Positions 14,934-22,781 of a DNA stretch of 30,951 nucleotides are shown here, piece by piece. A program made the position numbers and the translations under genes. Location: positions 1 through 30,951 of the forward strand of contig CATYEN010000026.1 in assembly GCA_958405565.1 (NCBI GenBank), given 5' to 3'. The notes beneath the pieces are model-generated. The model searched no databases and was not told the DNA's origin. It saw nothing but the letters and a program-made list of their open reading frames with translations. This stretch comes from an uncultured Collinsella sp. (GTDB lineage Bacteria; Actinomycetota; Coriobacteriia; Coriobacteriales; Coriobacteriaceae). How positions within the stretch are numbered: position 1 is the stretch's first letter; each line of letters starts with the position of its first letter.

Positions 14934-17135
14934 TTACTCGCTGTAGCGGGTGGCGATGGCAGCTTGTACCATGCCGGCGCTCATGAGGTACGTCACCAGG
15001 AAGTAGCCACCATAGGCCGCCAGGAAGATTGCACAGGTGAGGCCCACGGTACCGGCGATGCTCATATCGCCGAATACGCTCACCAGCTCGATGATCACCT
15101 TGAGCGCCACAAAGGAGTGCGCCAAGCCCACTGCCAGCGGGAACAGGAAGAACACCGCTTGCTGCGCCATCACCGAATGCCGGATCTGACGGTCGTCACA
15201 GCCGATCTGTGCCAGCACACGATAGCTGCGGCTGCCGTCGGCCACATTGGAGAGCTGCTGGATCGACAGAATCGCCGCACATGCAACGACCAGCACAAAG
15301 CCAATGTAGATGGCTAGATAGCTAATCATGCCGTTCATCTGCGCTGCTTGCGTGTACATCTCGGAACGCGTGATGAAGACTCCCCACGACCCCGGCTTCT
15401 TGCCGTCAACGAGCAGATTATCGAGCAAGGTGTATTTAATGCTCTCGTCTGCCTTGGTCACATCCATCCCCTGCTTGTAGTTAACGAGCAGATTACTGGA
15501 ATACGGCTGCAGATTAAGCTGGGACAGCAGCTCATCGGCTACGACCACGGTACCGGGATTGCTGCCCATCGCCGAGTTGGCGATGGCCGCCGTGTCCTCG
15601 TCCGACTTATCGGTTGCGGGCTTGAGCTCATGCCCGCCCAAGGTGAGGGTATGGCCGCCGGCCATATATTTGGTGTACAGGTCGCCCAGCTCACCGCCCA
15701 TATCGCACGTGAGCAAGTACTGGTCCCGGCCAATGCTCACCGGCTCCTCGCCCATCATCTGGCGCAGTTTGTTGTACTGGCTCGCCGGCGTCACAAACAG
15801 ACCCATCGCATCGGCGTTGCTTCCCTCGAGCGCCTTGGGAAGCTTTTTGCCCATGGCCTTGCACATCTCACCCGCCACCACCGAGGGGCCCGAGCCGCCA
15901 AGCGGGTAACTCAGATACGAATCGATCTGCACATGCTCACCAGCAACATCGGCAATATTGACCTTCTTGCCGGTCTCGTCGTTGTTGTCCGCCGACTTGC
16001 GCTCGCCATGCCATGCAGCGTACAAATCGACCGTTGCATCGGCCAGCACCATGCGATCGGCCTCAGACGGATTGACATACTCCTTGTAGTAGTCGAGCGT
16101 TTCGGGCGTGTAATAGACATACGTCTGAGACACGTCAACAGGGTTATAGCGCTCCAGGTTTTCGTTCATCACGTTGGCAATCGACATACCGCAGGTCACC
16201 GAGGTAATGGCCAAAAACAGAATCATCGCGATGACGCCCATCGAAAAGCACACCGTGTTGACCTTGGCCGCAAGCTGGCGCACAGTAAACATGTTGAGGC
16301 CGCGCCAATACACGCCGCGCAAGCTCTGCAGCAGCTTGATGAGCATGCCCGAGAGTCCCCAGAACAGGGCAAAGGTGCCCACCGTAACCATAGCGGTCGT
16401 AATGCCGAACTGACTCATGGCCCCGTCCAGCTTGTCGCCCGTCTCGGTTAGCGGGAACCCATCACGTAGCAGACGGTAATAGGCCACGCCCACAAGCACC
16501 ACGCCTACGGCAAAGATGGTAATCGCGATCCAAGGATTGCGCGTCTTGATGCTCTCGTTGCGACGCTCGGCACCCATAAGCTCAATGAGCTTGGTGCGAC
16601 GCACGGCGCGCAGGTTCAGCAGCAGCGTGAGCACAAACATCACAAGCATGCAGGCGAGCGTCAGGTTAAAGGCATGCACCGAGAAGAAAAAGTGGAAGTC
16701 GGCGATCTGCGTCTTAAAGAGCGAGGCCGTAAAGAACGTCATGAGCTGGGAGAGTCCCACACCCAGCACAATGCCGGCGGCAAAGGCCACGACCGATACT
16801 ATCACGGTCTCGAGCGCCATAATCGTGGCAACGCGCCCGCGCCCCATGCCGAGCACCTGGTACAGGCCAAACTCCTTTTTGCGGCGTTTCATGATGAAGT
16901 TGTTGGCATACACCATCAAAAAGGCCATGACACCGGCCAAAAAGTACGTCAGGTAGCCGAGCATGCTGCCCATAACCTGTGCCAAGCCCTCTTCATCGAT
17001 TCCGGCGATGTCGACCTGCATCGAGACGGTGTTAAAGGCATAGAAAACGGTGACGCCCAGGGTAAGCGTCAGCAGGTAGACGAGATAGTCGCGGCCGGCG
17101 CGGCGGACGTTGCCCCAAGCGAGTTTACAGAGCAT
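14934..17135 (-). CDS. BceB-type ABC transporter permease (FtsX family)
   Basis: The 733-residue membrane protein has four N-terminal helices, further helices near residues 200-310, a large extracellular domain of roughly 220 residues (about 320-590), and three C-terminal helices with the FtsX-type loop. This layout fits the BceB/VraG permeases, which remove or sense peptide antibiotics such as bacitracin. The ATG at 17135 follows GAGGG and overlaps the ATPase gene by 11 bp; a GTG at 17147 is an alternative start. No BceRS-type sensor kinase pair lies nearby, so regulation and substrate remain unknown. Confidence 0.85.
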   Translation of the reverse strand: MLCKLAWGNVRRAGRDYLVYLLTLTLGVTVFYAFNTVSMQVDIAGIDEEGLAQVMGSMLGYLTYFLAGVMAFLMVYANNFIMKRRKKEFGLYQVLGMGRGRVATIMALETVIVSVVAFAAGIVLGVGLSQLMTFFTASLFKTQIADFHFFFSVHAFNLTLACMLVMFVLTLLLNLRAVRRTKLIELMGAERRNESIKTRNPWIAITIFAVGVVLVGVAYYRLLRDGFPLTETGDKLDGAMSQFGITTAMVTVGTFALFWGLSGMLIKLLQSLRGVYWRGLNMFTVRQLAAKVNTVCFSMGVIAMILFLAITSVTCGMSIANVMNENLERYNPVDVSQTYVYYTPETLDYYKEYVNPSEADRMVLADATVDLYAAWHGERKSADNNDETGKKVNIADVAGEHVQIDSYLSYPLGGSGPSVVAGEMCKAMGKKLPKALEGSNADAMGLFVTPASQYNKLRQMMGEEPVSIGRDQYLLTCDMGGELGDLYTKYMAGGHTLTLGGHELKPATDKSDEDTAAIANSAMGSNPGTVVVADELLSQLNLQPYSSNLLVNYKQGMDVTKADESIKYTLLDNLLVDGKKPGSWGVFITRSEMYTQAAQMNGMISYLAIYIGFVLVVACAAILSIQQLSNVADGSRSYRVLAQIGCDDRQIRHSVMAQQAVFFLFPLAVGLAHSFVALKVIIELVSVFGDMSIAGTVGLTCAIFLAAYGGYFLVTYLMSAGMVQAAIATRYSE

Positions 17136-17910
17136 CGGAGCCCTCACCGCCCATCATGGCAACGACCTCCATAATACGGTCGAAGAACTCGCGGCGGTCG
17201 GTGTCGCCGCGGCGCAGCTCGGTGAAGATCTTGCCGTCGCGGATAAACAGCACGCGGCTGGTATAACTGGCGGCAAAGCTGTCGTGCGTGACCATGAGCA
17301 CGGTGGCACGCAGGCGGCGGTTAAGGGCCTCCAGGCTCTCGAGCAGCAGGCGAGCGCTCTTGGAATCGAGGGCGCCGGTGGGCTCGTCGGCCATGATCAT
17401 GGTGGGGTCGGTGACGAGCGCGCGAGCTGCGGCAACGCGCTGCTGCTGGCCACCGGACATCTGATAGGGGTACTTGTCGAGCACCTGACTGATGGACAGG
17501 CGCGCTGCCACATCCTGCACGCGGGTCGAGATCTCTGCCGAGTTTGTGCGGGCAATGGTGAGCGGCAGGGCGATGTTTTCGCGCGCCGTGAGCGTGTCGA
17601 GCAGGTTAGAGTCCTGGAAGATGAAGCCCAGCTCCTCGCGGCGGAACTGCGAGAGCTTGGCCTGCTTCATGCGCGTCACATCCTGGCCGTTGATGCGAAT
17701 GATGCCGCTCGTGGCGCTGTCGATGGTCGACACGCAGTTGAGCAGCGTCGACTTGCCCGAGCCCGAGGCACCCATGATGCCCACGAACTCGCCGCGGTTG
17801 ACCGTGAAGCTGACGTCGTTGAGTGCGCGGGTCACGTTGCCCAACGCACCGTATACCTTTTCGAGATGTGCGACCTCCAGTACCGGGGTCGCTGCTTGCA
17901 TGGTTTGCAT
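17125..17910 (-). CDS. BceA-type ABC transporter ATP-binding protein
   Basis: The 261-residue ATPase has Walker A GASGSGKST, Q-loop FIFQDSNLL, signature MSGGQQQR, Walker B MIMADEPTGALD and the switch His in VMVTHD-like MVTHDS. It is of the MacB/BceA class that drives FtsX-type permeases by mechanical coupling rather than simple import. It overlaps the downstream permease gene, so the two are translated together. The ATG at 17910 follows AAAGGA. Likely role: defence against, or export of, a cell-envelope-active peptide, inferred from family. Confidence 0.93.
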   Translation of the reverse strand: MQTMQAATPVLEVAHLEKVYGALGNVTRALNDVSFTVNRGEFVGIMGASGSGKSTLLNCVSTIDSATSGIIRINGQDVTRMKQAKLSQFRREELGFIFQDSNLLDTLTARENIALPLTIARTNSAEISTRVQDVAARLSISQVLDKYPYQMSGGQQQRVAAARALVTDPTMIMADEPTGALDSKSARLLLESLEALNRRLRATVLMVTHDSFAASYTSRVLFIRDGKIFTELRRGDTDRREFFDRIMEVVAMMGGEGSDAL

Positions 17911-18018
17911 ACCGAGTCCTTTCTTGCGATTAGTCTACGGCATCTATAGTCGCAAGAAGACGAGTCGGCTACCATCGATATGGCTTACGCTTGCCTTACC
18001 GTTGTGTAAGGTAGCGCT

Positions 18019-18130
18019 GGGTAGTCTTTTTGGGACGGGGCTTTTTTAGCTACCCATCCGAAACCTTCGAAGCATGAGGCCGCATTTGGCATAGGGCAGC
18101 TAAAAAAGCCCCGTCCCAAAAAGACTACCC
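18019..18130. repeat. Perfect 33-bp inverted repeat
   Basis: The arms at 18019-18051 and 18098-18130 are exact reverse complements (they include GGGACGGGGCTTTTTTAGCT), separated by 46 bp. Either strand gives T-runs inside the stem rather than after it. The loop carries GCCGCATTTGG, also found in the palindrome at 1568-1580. It lies just upstream of the MutT-Vsr gene and could be a mobile palindromic element or a transcription barrier. Confidence 0.8.
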
Positions 18131-18175
18131 AAATTAGCTGCCCTGTCACGTGTTGATGTTGAGAGAGGACTCCTG

Positions 18176-19162
18176 TTGAAGACCGTTCATGTTGCTGCTG
18201 GGATCATTCGTAAGGAAGGATCCGATGAGCTGCTTGCCGTGCAGCGCGGCTACGGCGACATGCAGGGACTTTGGGAGTTCCCAGGCGGCAAGCTCATGCG
18301 CGGCGAGACGCCCGAAGACGCCGTGCGCCGCGAGCTCATGGAAGAGCTACAGGTGAAGGTCACCAACCTGCGTGACTTCTACACCGTTGAGTACGACTAC
18401 CCCGATTTCCATCTCTCCATGGAGTGCTACTACTGCTCGCTCGCCGATGAATCCGATGAGCCCCAGAAGCACGACCGCCAGCTCGATATCCGCTGGATTC
18501 CGCGCACCTCGCTTGCCACGGTGGAATGGATGCCCGCCGACAAAGGGCTTATCGATGCTCTGATTGAGTTGAAGGAAGACCGGCTTGAGGCAAGCTCCGC
18601 TGATGACGCCGCGCCCAACACAGCCGACAAACCCACCGCCAAACCCAAGCGCGCACCTAAGCGCCGTAGCAAAAAGCGCCCCAAGCCCGGCCTACTGGAC
18701 GGCATCGATACCTCGGACCTTTCCGCCGACGAGCGCGAACTGGTCCGCCGTCGAGCCGCCATCAAAAAGTCCATGAAGGGCAACAAGCGCGCCAACACCA
18801 AGCCCGAGCTGCTCGTACGACAGCGCCTGCGCGCAGCGGGCCTTACGGGTTATCGCTTGGAATGGAAGGTTCCCGGCAAGCCCGACATCGCCTTCCCCGG
18901 CCGCAAGATCGCCATTTTCGTCAACGGCTGCTTTTGGCACCGCTGCCCCAAGTGCAACCCCAGCCAGCCCAAGCGCAATGTTGAGTTTTGGGAGGCAAAG
19001 TTCCGTCGCAACGTCGAGCGCGACCGTGCCGCCGTGGCAGCGCTCACTCAAATGGGCTGGACGCCCATAACCATCTGGGAATGCGAACTCAAAAAGGACC
19101 GCATCGACGCCACGATGGAACAGGTCATCGAGCAGGTGCGGGCCGCGACCCCGCAACGCTAA
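18176..19162 (+). CDS. Fused MutT Nudix hydrolase and Vsr very-short-patch repair endonuclease
   Basis: This 328-residue protein has two repair domains. Residues 1-133 are a MutT-type Nudix domain with the box GX5EX7REUXEE at 38-57 (Gly38, Glu44, Arg52, Glu53, Glu56, Glu57); such enzymes remove oxidised dGTP. A basic Lys/Pro-rich linker (about 135-195) leads to a Vsr domain (about 198-308), with Glu211, Asp237 in GKPDIAF, His255 in GCFWHRC and Cys303 in WECEL, which match catalytic and zinc ligands of Vsr. Vsr nicks DNA at T:G mismatches from deaminated 5-methylcytosine. The start is TTG at 18176, 7 nt after AGAGG. No cytosine methyltransferase is in the window. Confidence 0.88.
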   Translation: MKTVHVAAGIIRKEGSDELLAVQRGYGDMQGLWEFPGGKLMRGETPEDAVRRELMEELQVKVTNLRDFYTVEYDYPDFHLSMECYYCSLADESDEPQKHDRQLDIRWIPRTSLATVEWMPADKGLIDALIELKEDRLEASSADDAAPNTADKPTAKPKRAPKRRSKKRPKPGLLDGIDTSDLSADERELVRRRAAIKKSMKGNKRANTKPELLVRQRLRAAGLTGYRLEWKVPGKPDIAFPGRKIAIFVNGCFWHRCPKCNPSQPKRNVEFWEAKFRRNVERDRAAVAALTQMGWTPITIWECELKKDRIDATMEQVIEQVRAATPQR

Positions 19163-19413
19163 AACGAGCCATTCACACGCCCCACACGCCCGCGCCACAT
19201 CCGTGCCACAAACCTTAGAAAGCCCTTAAGCTCAAAACCTTTCAAGAGTGTTACTCGATAGCTTTGACCTGCGGTTTCACCGTAATCGCAAACCTCATTA
19301 AGCCTTTCTTTAGCGCTCCTTTGCAACGACCGCGGCATAATACTGCCAACGCACGGGACCTAGCAGCACACCCCGTGCGCAACCTTTTGGTGGACATCGA
19401 GGAGGCCGCACGC

Positions 19414-19623
19414 ATGCATTCTTCCAATGACGCAGCACAGCAGCCATCCCTAAAACATGCGGACCTTTTCTCCTTCCCCCCGACACAGAGAGACGGCCTC
19501 CTCGACTCCCCCACCACAAAAGCCAAACGCTCAACCGATCAGAATCTCAACTTGCGAGCATCGTTCGAAAAGCTCCAAGCATCCCTAGACAAGGCGTTCC
19601 CCGAACAGGCAAGGGCAATCTAA
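19414..19623 (+). CDS. Small hypothetical protein (69 aa), doubtful
   Basis: No family is recognised. The ATG at 19414 follows GAGGAGG (19399-19405) at 8 nt. The product is polar and Ser/Pro/Gln-rich, ending in a predicted amphipathic helix (NLRASFEKLQASLDKAF). The frame extends upstream to 19264 without a better start. It ends 25 bp before the AraC gene. Absence of any recognised domain makes it uncertain. The 250 bp before it (19163-19413) show no clear feature. Confidence 0.4.
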   Translation: MHSSNDAAQQPSLKHADLFSFPPTQRDGLLDSPTTKAKRSTDQNLNLRASFEKLQASLDKAFPEQARAI

Positions 19624-19636
19624 GCCCATCGCGCTT

Positions 19637-19642
19637 TATACT
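19637..19642 (+). promoter_or_regulatory. Likely -10 box giving a leaderless AraC transcript
   Basis: TATACT ends 6 nt before the ATG at 19649, so transcription would begin at or next to the start codon. There is no ribosome site upstream. The -35 region is weak (GGCAAT). Confidence 0.4.
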
Positions 19643-19648
19643 GATGCC

Positions 19649-20587
19649 ATGCGAAACATGGATCACATAGAATTGCACCGCGGAGGACGCGAGGAAGCGT
19701 TTCCCGAGACCGCCGAAGACTGGCCTTATATTGCCGAACGCGCAGAATTCGCTCGCTATCCGGGCAATTCCGTCCCCTGGCACTGGCATTCCGAAGTCGA
19801 GCTTTTCTACATGGAGCAGGGAGCGATTGACTATCGCACGCGTGCGGCTCATGAGCACATGCGCTTTGAGGAAGGGTCTGCCGGCTTTATCAACGGCGGC
19901 GTTTTGCACAGCACCCTGCAATCACCCAATTCGGCGCCGGCAATTCAAATGCTGCATATCTTTCAGCCGTCAATGCTCGGCGATCCCGCGGGACGTCTTC
20001 AAAAGCGCTACATCAATCCATTACTGCAATGTCGAGGCGTCGATGTACTCAAATGGTCGCCCACCAACCCCGACGATATGCCCTTTATCGATTTGCTGAA
20101 GAGCTCCTTTAACCACGATCTTCAACAGCCGCAGAACGAGATGGCGCTTCGAAATATCTTGTCAGAGCTCTGGATTCAGATTTACGCCAAGGGCGAACCG
20201 CTCTTTTCCTCCGACGACACCTCTTGGATGACCAGCCGCGACGTACAGTTCAAGGCAATCCTGGGCTATATCCGCGCAAACTATGCAGCCGCTATAGATG
20301 TGCCCCAGATGGCATCTGCAGCCGGCGTAAGCGAAAGAGAGTGTTACCGCATTATCGAAGCTTGCGCAGGAACGACCCCGGCGGCATATCTACGCGCATA
20401 CCGCATCAACCGTGCTTGCGAACTTCTGGCGCACACTACGCGAACGATCCAGACAATCGCTCGCCAATGTGGCTTTGCAACGGCAAGCCATCTTGGCCAG
20501 GTATTTAAAGAACAAATGGGATGCACTCCTTCGAGCTATCGAGCAGCGAGGCAGAATCTCGATAGTACCGGGCAGAAATACCGCTAG
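19649..20587 (+). CDS. AraC-family transcriptional regulator
   Basis: The 312-residue protein has an N-terminal cupin-like sensor (WHWHSEVELFYMEQGAIDYR around 44-65) and a C-terminal double helix-turn-helix (about 215-305) with VPQMASAAGVSERECYRI and the family block IARQCGFATASHLGQVFKEQ before GCTPSSYR. Such regulators usually bind a sugar or other small ligand and activate a nearby operon. Its closest partner is the HAD phosphatase gene 56 bp downstream. The start is either the ATG at 19649 or the one at 19658; neither has a ribosome site, in line with a leaderless transcript. Confidence 0.88.
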   Translation: MRNMDHIELHRGGREEAFPETAEDWPYIAERAEFARYPGNSVPWHWHSEVELFYMEQGAIDYRTRAAHEHMRFEEGSAGFINGGVLHSTLQSPNSAPAIQMLHIFQPSMLGDPAGRLQKRYINPLLQCRGVDVLKWSPTNPDDMPFIDLLKSSFNHDLQQPQNEMALRNILSELWIQIYAKGEPLFSSDDTSWMTSRDVQFKAILGYIRANYAAAIDVPQMASAAGVSERECYRIIEACAGTTPAAYLRAYRINRACELLAHTTRTIQTIARQCGFATASHLGQVFKEQMGCTPSSYRAARQNLDSTGQKYR

Positions 20588-20643
20588 CCCTTCTTCTATC
20601 ACTGCATCAAACTTGCAGGCAAACGACAGATAGGAGCAGCCAT

Positions 20644-21267
20644 ATGAAGCACTTTGACCATGTCGTGTTTGACGTTGATGGAACATTGGCAGATACAGAA
20701 GAAAGCGTTCTGTCATCGCTTGCCCAGATTGTCCAAGAAGAGACCGGCAAAACGCTCTCCCGAAACGAGCTTGAATTTGCCCTCGGCATACCCGGCAAGA
20801 ATGCCCTTGAGAAACTTGGGATCTACTCGCAGGCAACGTTGGATCGCTGGTGCCAAATTGCCGCCAGCTTTAAAAGCACCATCAGCGTGTTTCCAGGTTT
20901 GCTTGAAGTCATCGCAATACTCGCCGATGGCGGTTGCAAACTTGGCATCGTCTCCTCACGTGCACGCGACGAATACACAGAAGAAATAGCGCCCCTTGGC
21001 TTCGATACGTATTTTGAGCACATCATCCTTGTCGAAGACACGACCGAGCACAAGCCTTCGCCCGCACCCATGCTCGAATATCTCCGACGTACGGGTGCGA
21101 ATCCCAACAACGTCATCTACGTTGGCGACACCGTCTACGACGAACAATGCGCAACTTCAGCAGGGGTCAGTTTTGCCCGAGCAGCATGGGGATCACACCA
21201 AGACATCCCAAACGCCACCTACAACCTCAAAACCCCCAATGACCTATTAACCCTAACAACCAAGTAA
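20644..21267 (+). CDS. HAD-superfamily phosphatase (phosphoglycolate phosphatase-like)
   Basis: The 207-residue protein has HAD motif I DVDGT with nucleophile Asp10 and acid Asp12, motif II in GIVSSRAR, the motif III Lys in HKPSPAP, and motif IV VGDTVYDEQCA. An alpha-helical cap (about 18-85) places it with the PGP/PpaX-type hydrolases. They remove phosphate from small metabolites such as phosphoglycolate or sugar phosphates; the substrate is not predictable here. The ATG follows TAGGAGCAGCC. It may be cotranscribed with the preceding AraC gene. Confidence 0.85.
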   Translation: MKHFDHVVFDVDGTLADTEESVLSSLAQIVQEETGKTLSRNELEFALGIPGKNALEKLGIYSQATLDRWCQIAASFKSTISVFPGLLEVIAILADGGCKLGIVSSRARDEYTEEIAPLGFDTYFEHIILVEDTTEHKPSPAPMLEYLRRTGANPNNVIYVGDTVYDEQCATSAGVSFARAAWGSHQDIPNATYNLKTPNDLLTLTTK

Positions 21268-21293
21268 CCCCCGCGCCCCATCCTTTCAGCCCC

Positions 21294-21470
21294 AACGCCA
21301 CAAGGGCGATTGAGCAGGACGGTTTGGGCGGGTCCACGTACTTAGTCTCCAAAATCATTCCGCAGCGCGAAGGCTTCTTATTATTTTCAGACCTAACGCC
21401 ACAAGGGCGACGACCTCGAGTAGGTCAACTTGGGAGGGACGAGGGCTTAGTTCCCCAATCTTTCCGCAGG
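21294..21470 (+). repeat. Two degenerate direct repeats
   Basis: Copies begin at 21294 and 21395 with AACGCCACAAGGGCGA. They continue with similar order (a GGGNGGG block, CTTAGT, CCAA, ATTCCGCAG or CTTTCCGCAG) for about 75 bp each. They fill the space before the terminator at 21432 and overlap it. Confidence 0.4.
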
Positions 21471-21556
21471 GGGCAAAAAGCCTCGCCGCACGAAGTGCGC
21501 AGCGAGGCTTTTTGCATGCCCGAGGACGATTGGGGAACTAAGCCCTCGTCCCTCCC
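21432..21556. terminator. Bidirectional terminator nested in a perfect 29-bp inverted repeat
   Basis: The outer arms at 21432-21460 and 21528-21556 are exact reverse complements. Inside, GCAAAAAGCCTCGC (21473-21486) pairs with GCGAGGCTTTTTGC (21502-21515) around a third CGCAC-gaa-GTGCG stem. It lies between the convergent HAD and aldolase genes. Confidence 0.75.
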
Positions 21557-21589
21557 CGGGATATGTAGCGAGTCGGAGTACCCTTGCTG

Positions 21590-22447
21590 TTACTCTGCTT
21601 TGCCCACAGAGTTGAGGTTGGTCATGCGGATCTTAACCAGCTCGGTAATCTCACGCATACCCTCCTTGGCCGGCTTCTTGGGATCGAAGCAGCCGGGGTT
21701 CTCGGCCATGTAGGCCATGAAGCCCTTGGTGTAGGCCTGACGCAGCTCGGTGGCATAGTTGACCTTGCAGATGCCGTTCTTCACGGCCTCGGCAACCTGC
21801 TCATCGGGCACACCGGAGGTGCCGTGCAGGACCAGCGGCACGTCGACGGCGTCGCGGATGGCCTTGACCACGGACTGCTCGATGTGCGGATCGCTCGTGT
21901 ACACGCCGTGGCTGGTGCCAACGCCAATAGCGAGGGACGTGCAGCCAGTGCGCTCGACGAACTCCTTGGCCTCGGCGGGGTCGGTGTAGGGGCTCTCACC
22001 CTCAACCGCGGGACCGTCGTCCTCCTTGCCGCCAACCTTGCCAAGCTCGGCCTCGACGGGCACGCCCATGGCGCGGCCGGCGTCGGCGACGGACTTGGTC
22101 AGGGCGATATTGTCCTCGAAGGACTCGTGCGAACCGTCGATCATGACGGAGGTGTAGCCAGTGCGGAAGGCCTGCATGCAGCGGTCATAGCCATCGCCGT
22201 GATCGAGGTGCAGAGCGACGGGCACGGAAGCGCGCTCGGCGGCAGCCTTGACCATGCCGTAGAAGTAATCCAGGCCAGCGGTCTTGATGGTGCCCGGGGT
22301 GGTCTGCATGATGACGGGGGACTTGGTCTCCTCGGCAGCGGCCAGAACGGCCATAACAAACTCGAGGTTCTCGACGTTGAACGCGCCAACGGCGTAGTGG
22401 CCGGCCTGAGCGTCCTTGAGCATCTTTTCGGTGGTAACAAGTGCCAT
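21590..22447 (-). CDS. Class II ketose-bisphosphate aldolase (fructose- or tagatose-bisphosphate)
   Basis: The 285-residue zinc aldolase has HLDHGDGYD with the zinc His and catalytic Asp, MIDGSHESFEDNI, EAELGKVGGKEDD, the second zinc His in IGVGTSHGVY and the third in VLHGTSG. Length and block order are close to GatY/KbaY tagatose-1,6-bisphosphate aldolases, yet the same family contains fructose-bisphosphate aldolases. A galactose locus 2 kb away and a divergent DeoR regulator make a sugar-catabolic role attractive, but glycolytic use cannot be excluded. The ATG at 22447 follows AGGAG at 10 nt. Confidence 0.9.
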   Translation of the reverse strand: MALVTTEKMLKDAQAGHYAVGAFNVENLEFVMAVLAAAEETKSPVIMQTTPGTIKTAGLDYFYGMVKAAAERASVPVALHLDHGDGYDRCMQAFRTGYTSVMIDGSHESFEDNIALTKSVADAGRAMGVPVEAELGKVGGKEDDGPAVEGESPYTDPAEAKEFVERTGCTSLAIGVGTSHGVYTSDPHIEQSVVKAIRDAVDVPLVLHGTSGVPDEQVAEAVKNGICKVNYATELRQAYTKGFMAYMAENPGCFDPKKPAKEGMREITELVKIRMTNLNSVGKAE

Positions 22448-22665
22448 GAGCGTTTGCTCCTCTCCCTCGCCCGCATCTGGACATCGGGCGTACGTGTCCG
22501 CAAGGCGTTTTACCTTGCGTTTTGCTGCGCCCATTGTATGAAATTCAGCGGGTATGAATGTGCGGGATGTTGTCACTCCGCAGGGCAAGACTCTCAATTT
22601 TGAAAAGCAAACGGAAGGGTTTTGTGCCGAGCGCACGTGTTCGATATTGAGTTTTGAGCCTTGTT

Positions 22666-22718
22666 CGCCTTTCTTTTATAGAAAAGATAAGTATTCGAAA
22701 GGCGTTTTCTTACTCAAA
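22666..22718 (+). promoter_or_regulatory. Hairpin in the leader of the DeoR gene
   Basis: CGCCTTTC (22666-22673) pairs with GAAAGGCG (22697-22704), followed by TTTTCTTACT. An AT-rich dyad (TTTC...GAAA) lies in the loop. It could be an operator for the DeoR protein or a terminator-like attenuator; both are speculative. Confidence 0.35.
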
Positions 22719-22781
22719 AAGAAAATGAACGAAAATGGACTCAACACAATTCCTGCAAATATTGCTGAGAATGGAGCTGAC

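Noticed and set aside
17125..17910. MacB-type macrolide exporter
   Set aside because: The partner permease has the BceB layout with a large extracellular domain late in the chain, and no adaptor protein is nearby.
18156..18179. Seven-codon ORF whose stop overlaps the TTG start of the MutT-Vsr gene
   Set aside because: Too short to judge, with no sign beyond chance overlap.
19250..19280. Fragment of the 216-bp repeat (GACCTGCGGTTT)
   Set aside because: Only about 17 bp match, without the flanking parts of the element.
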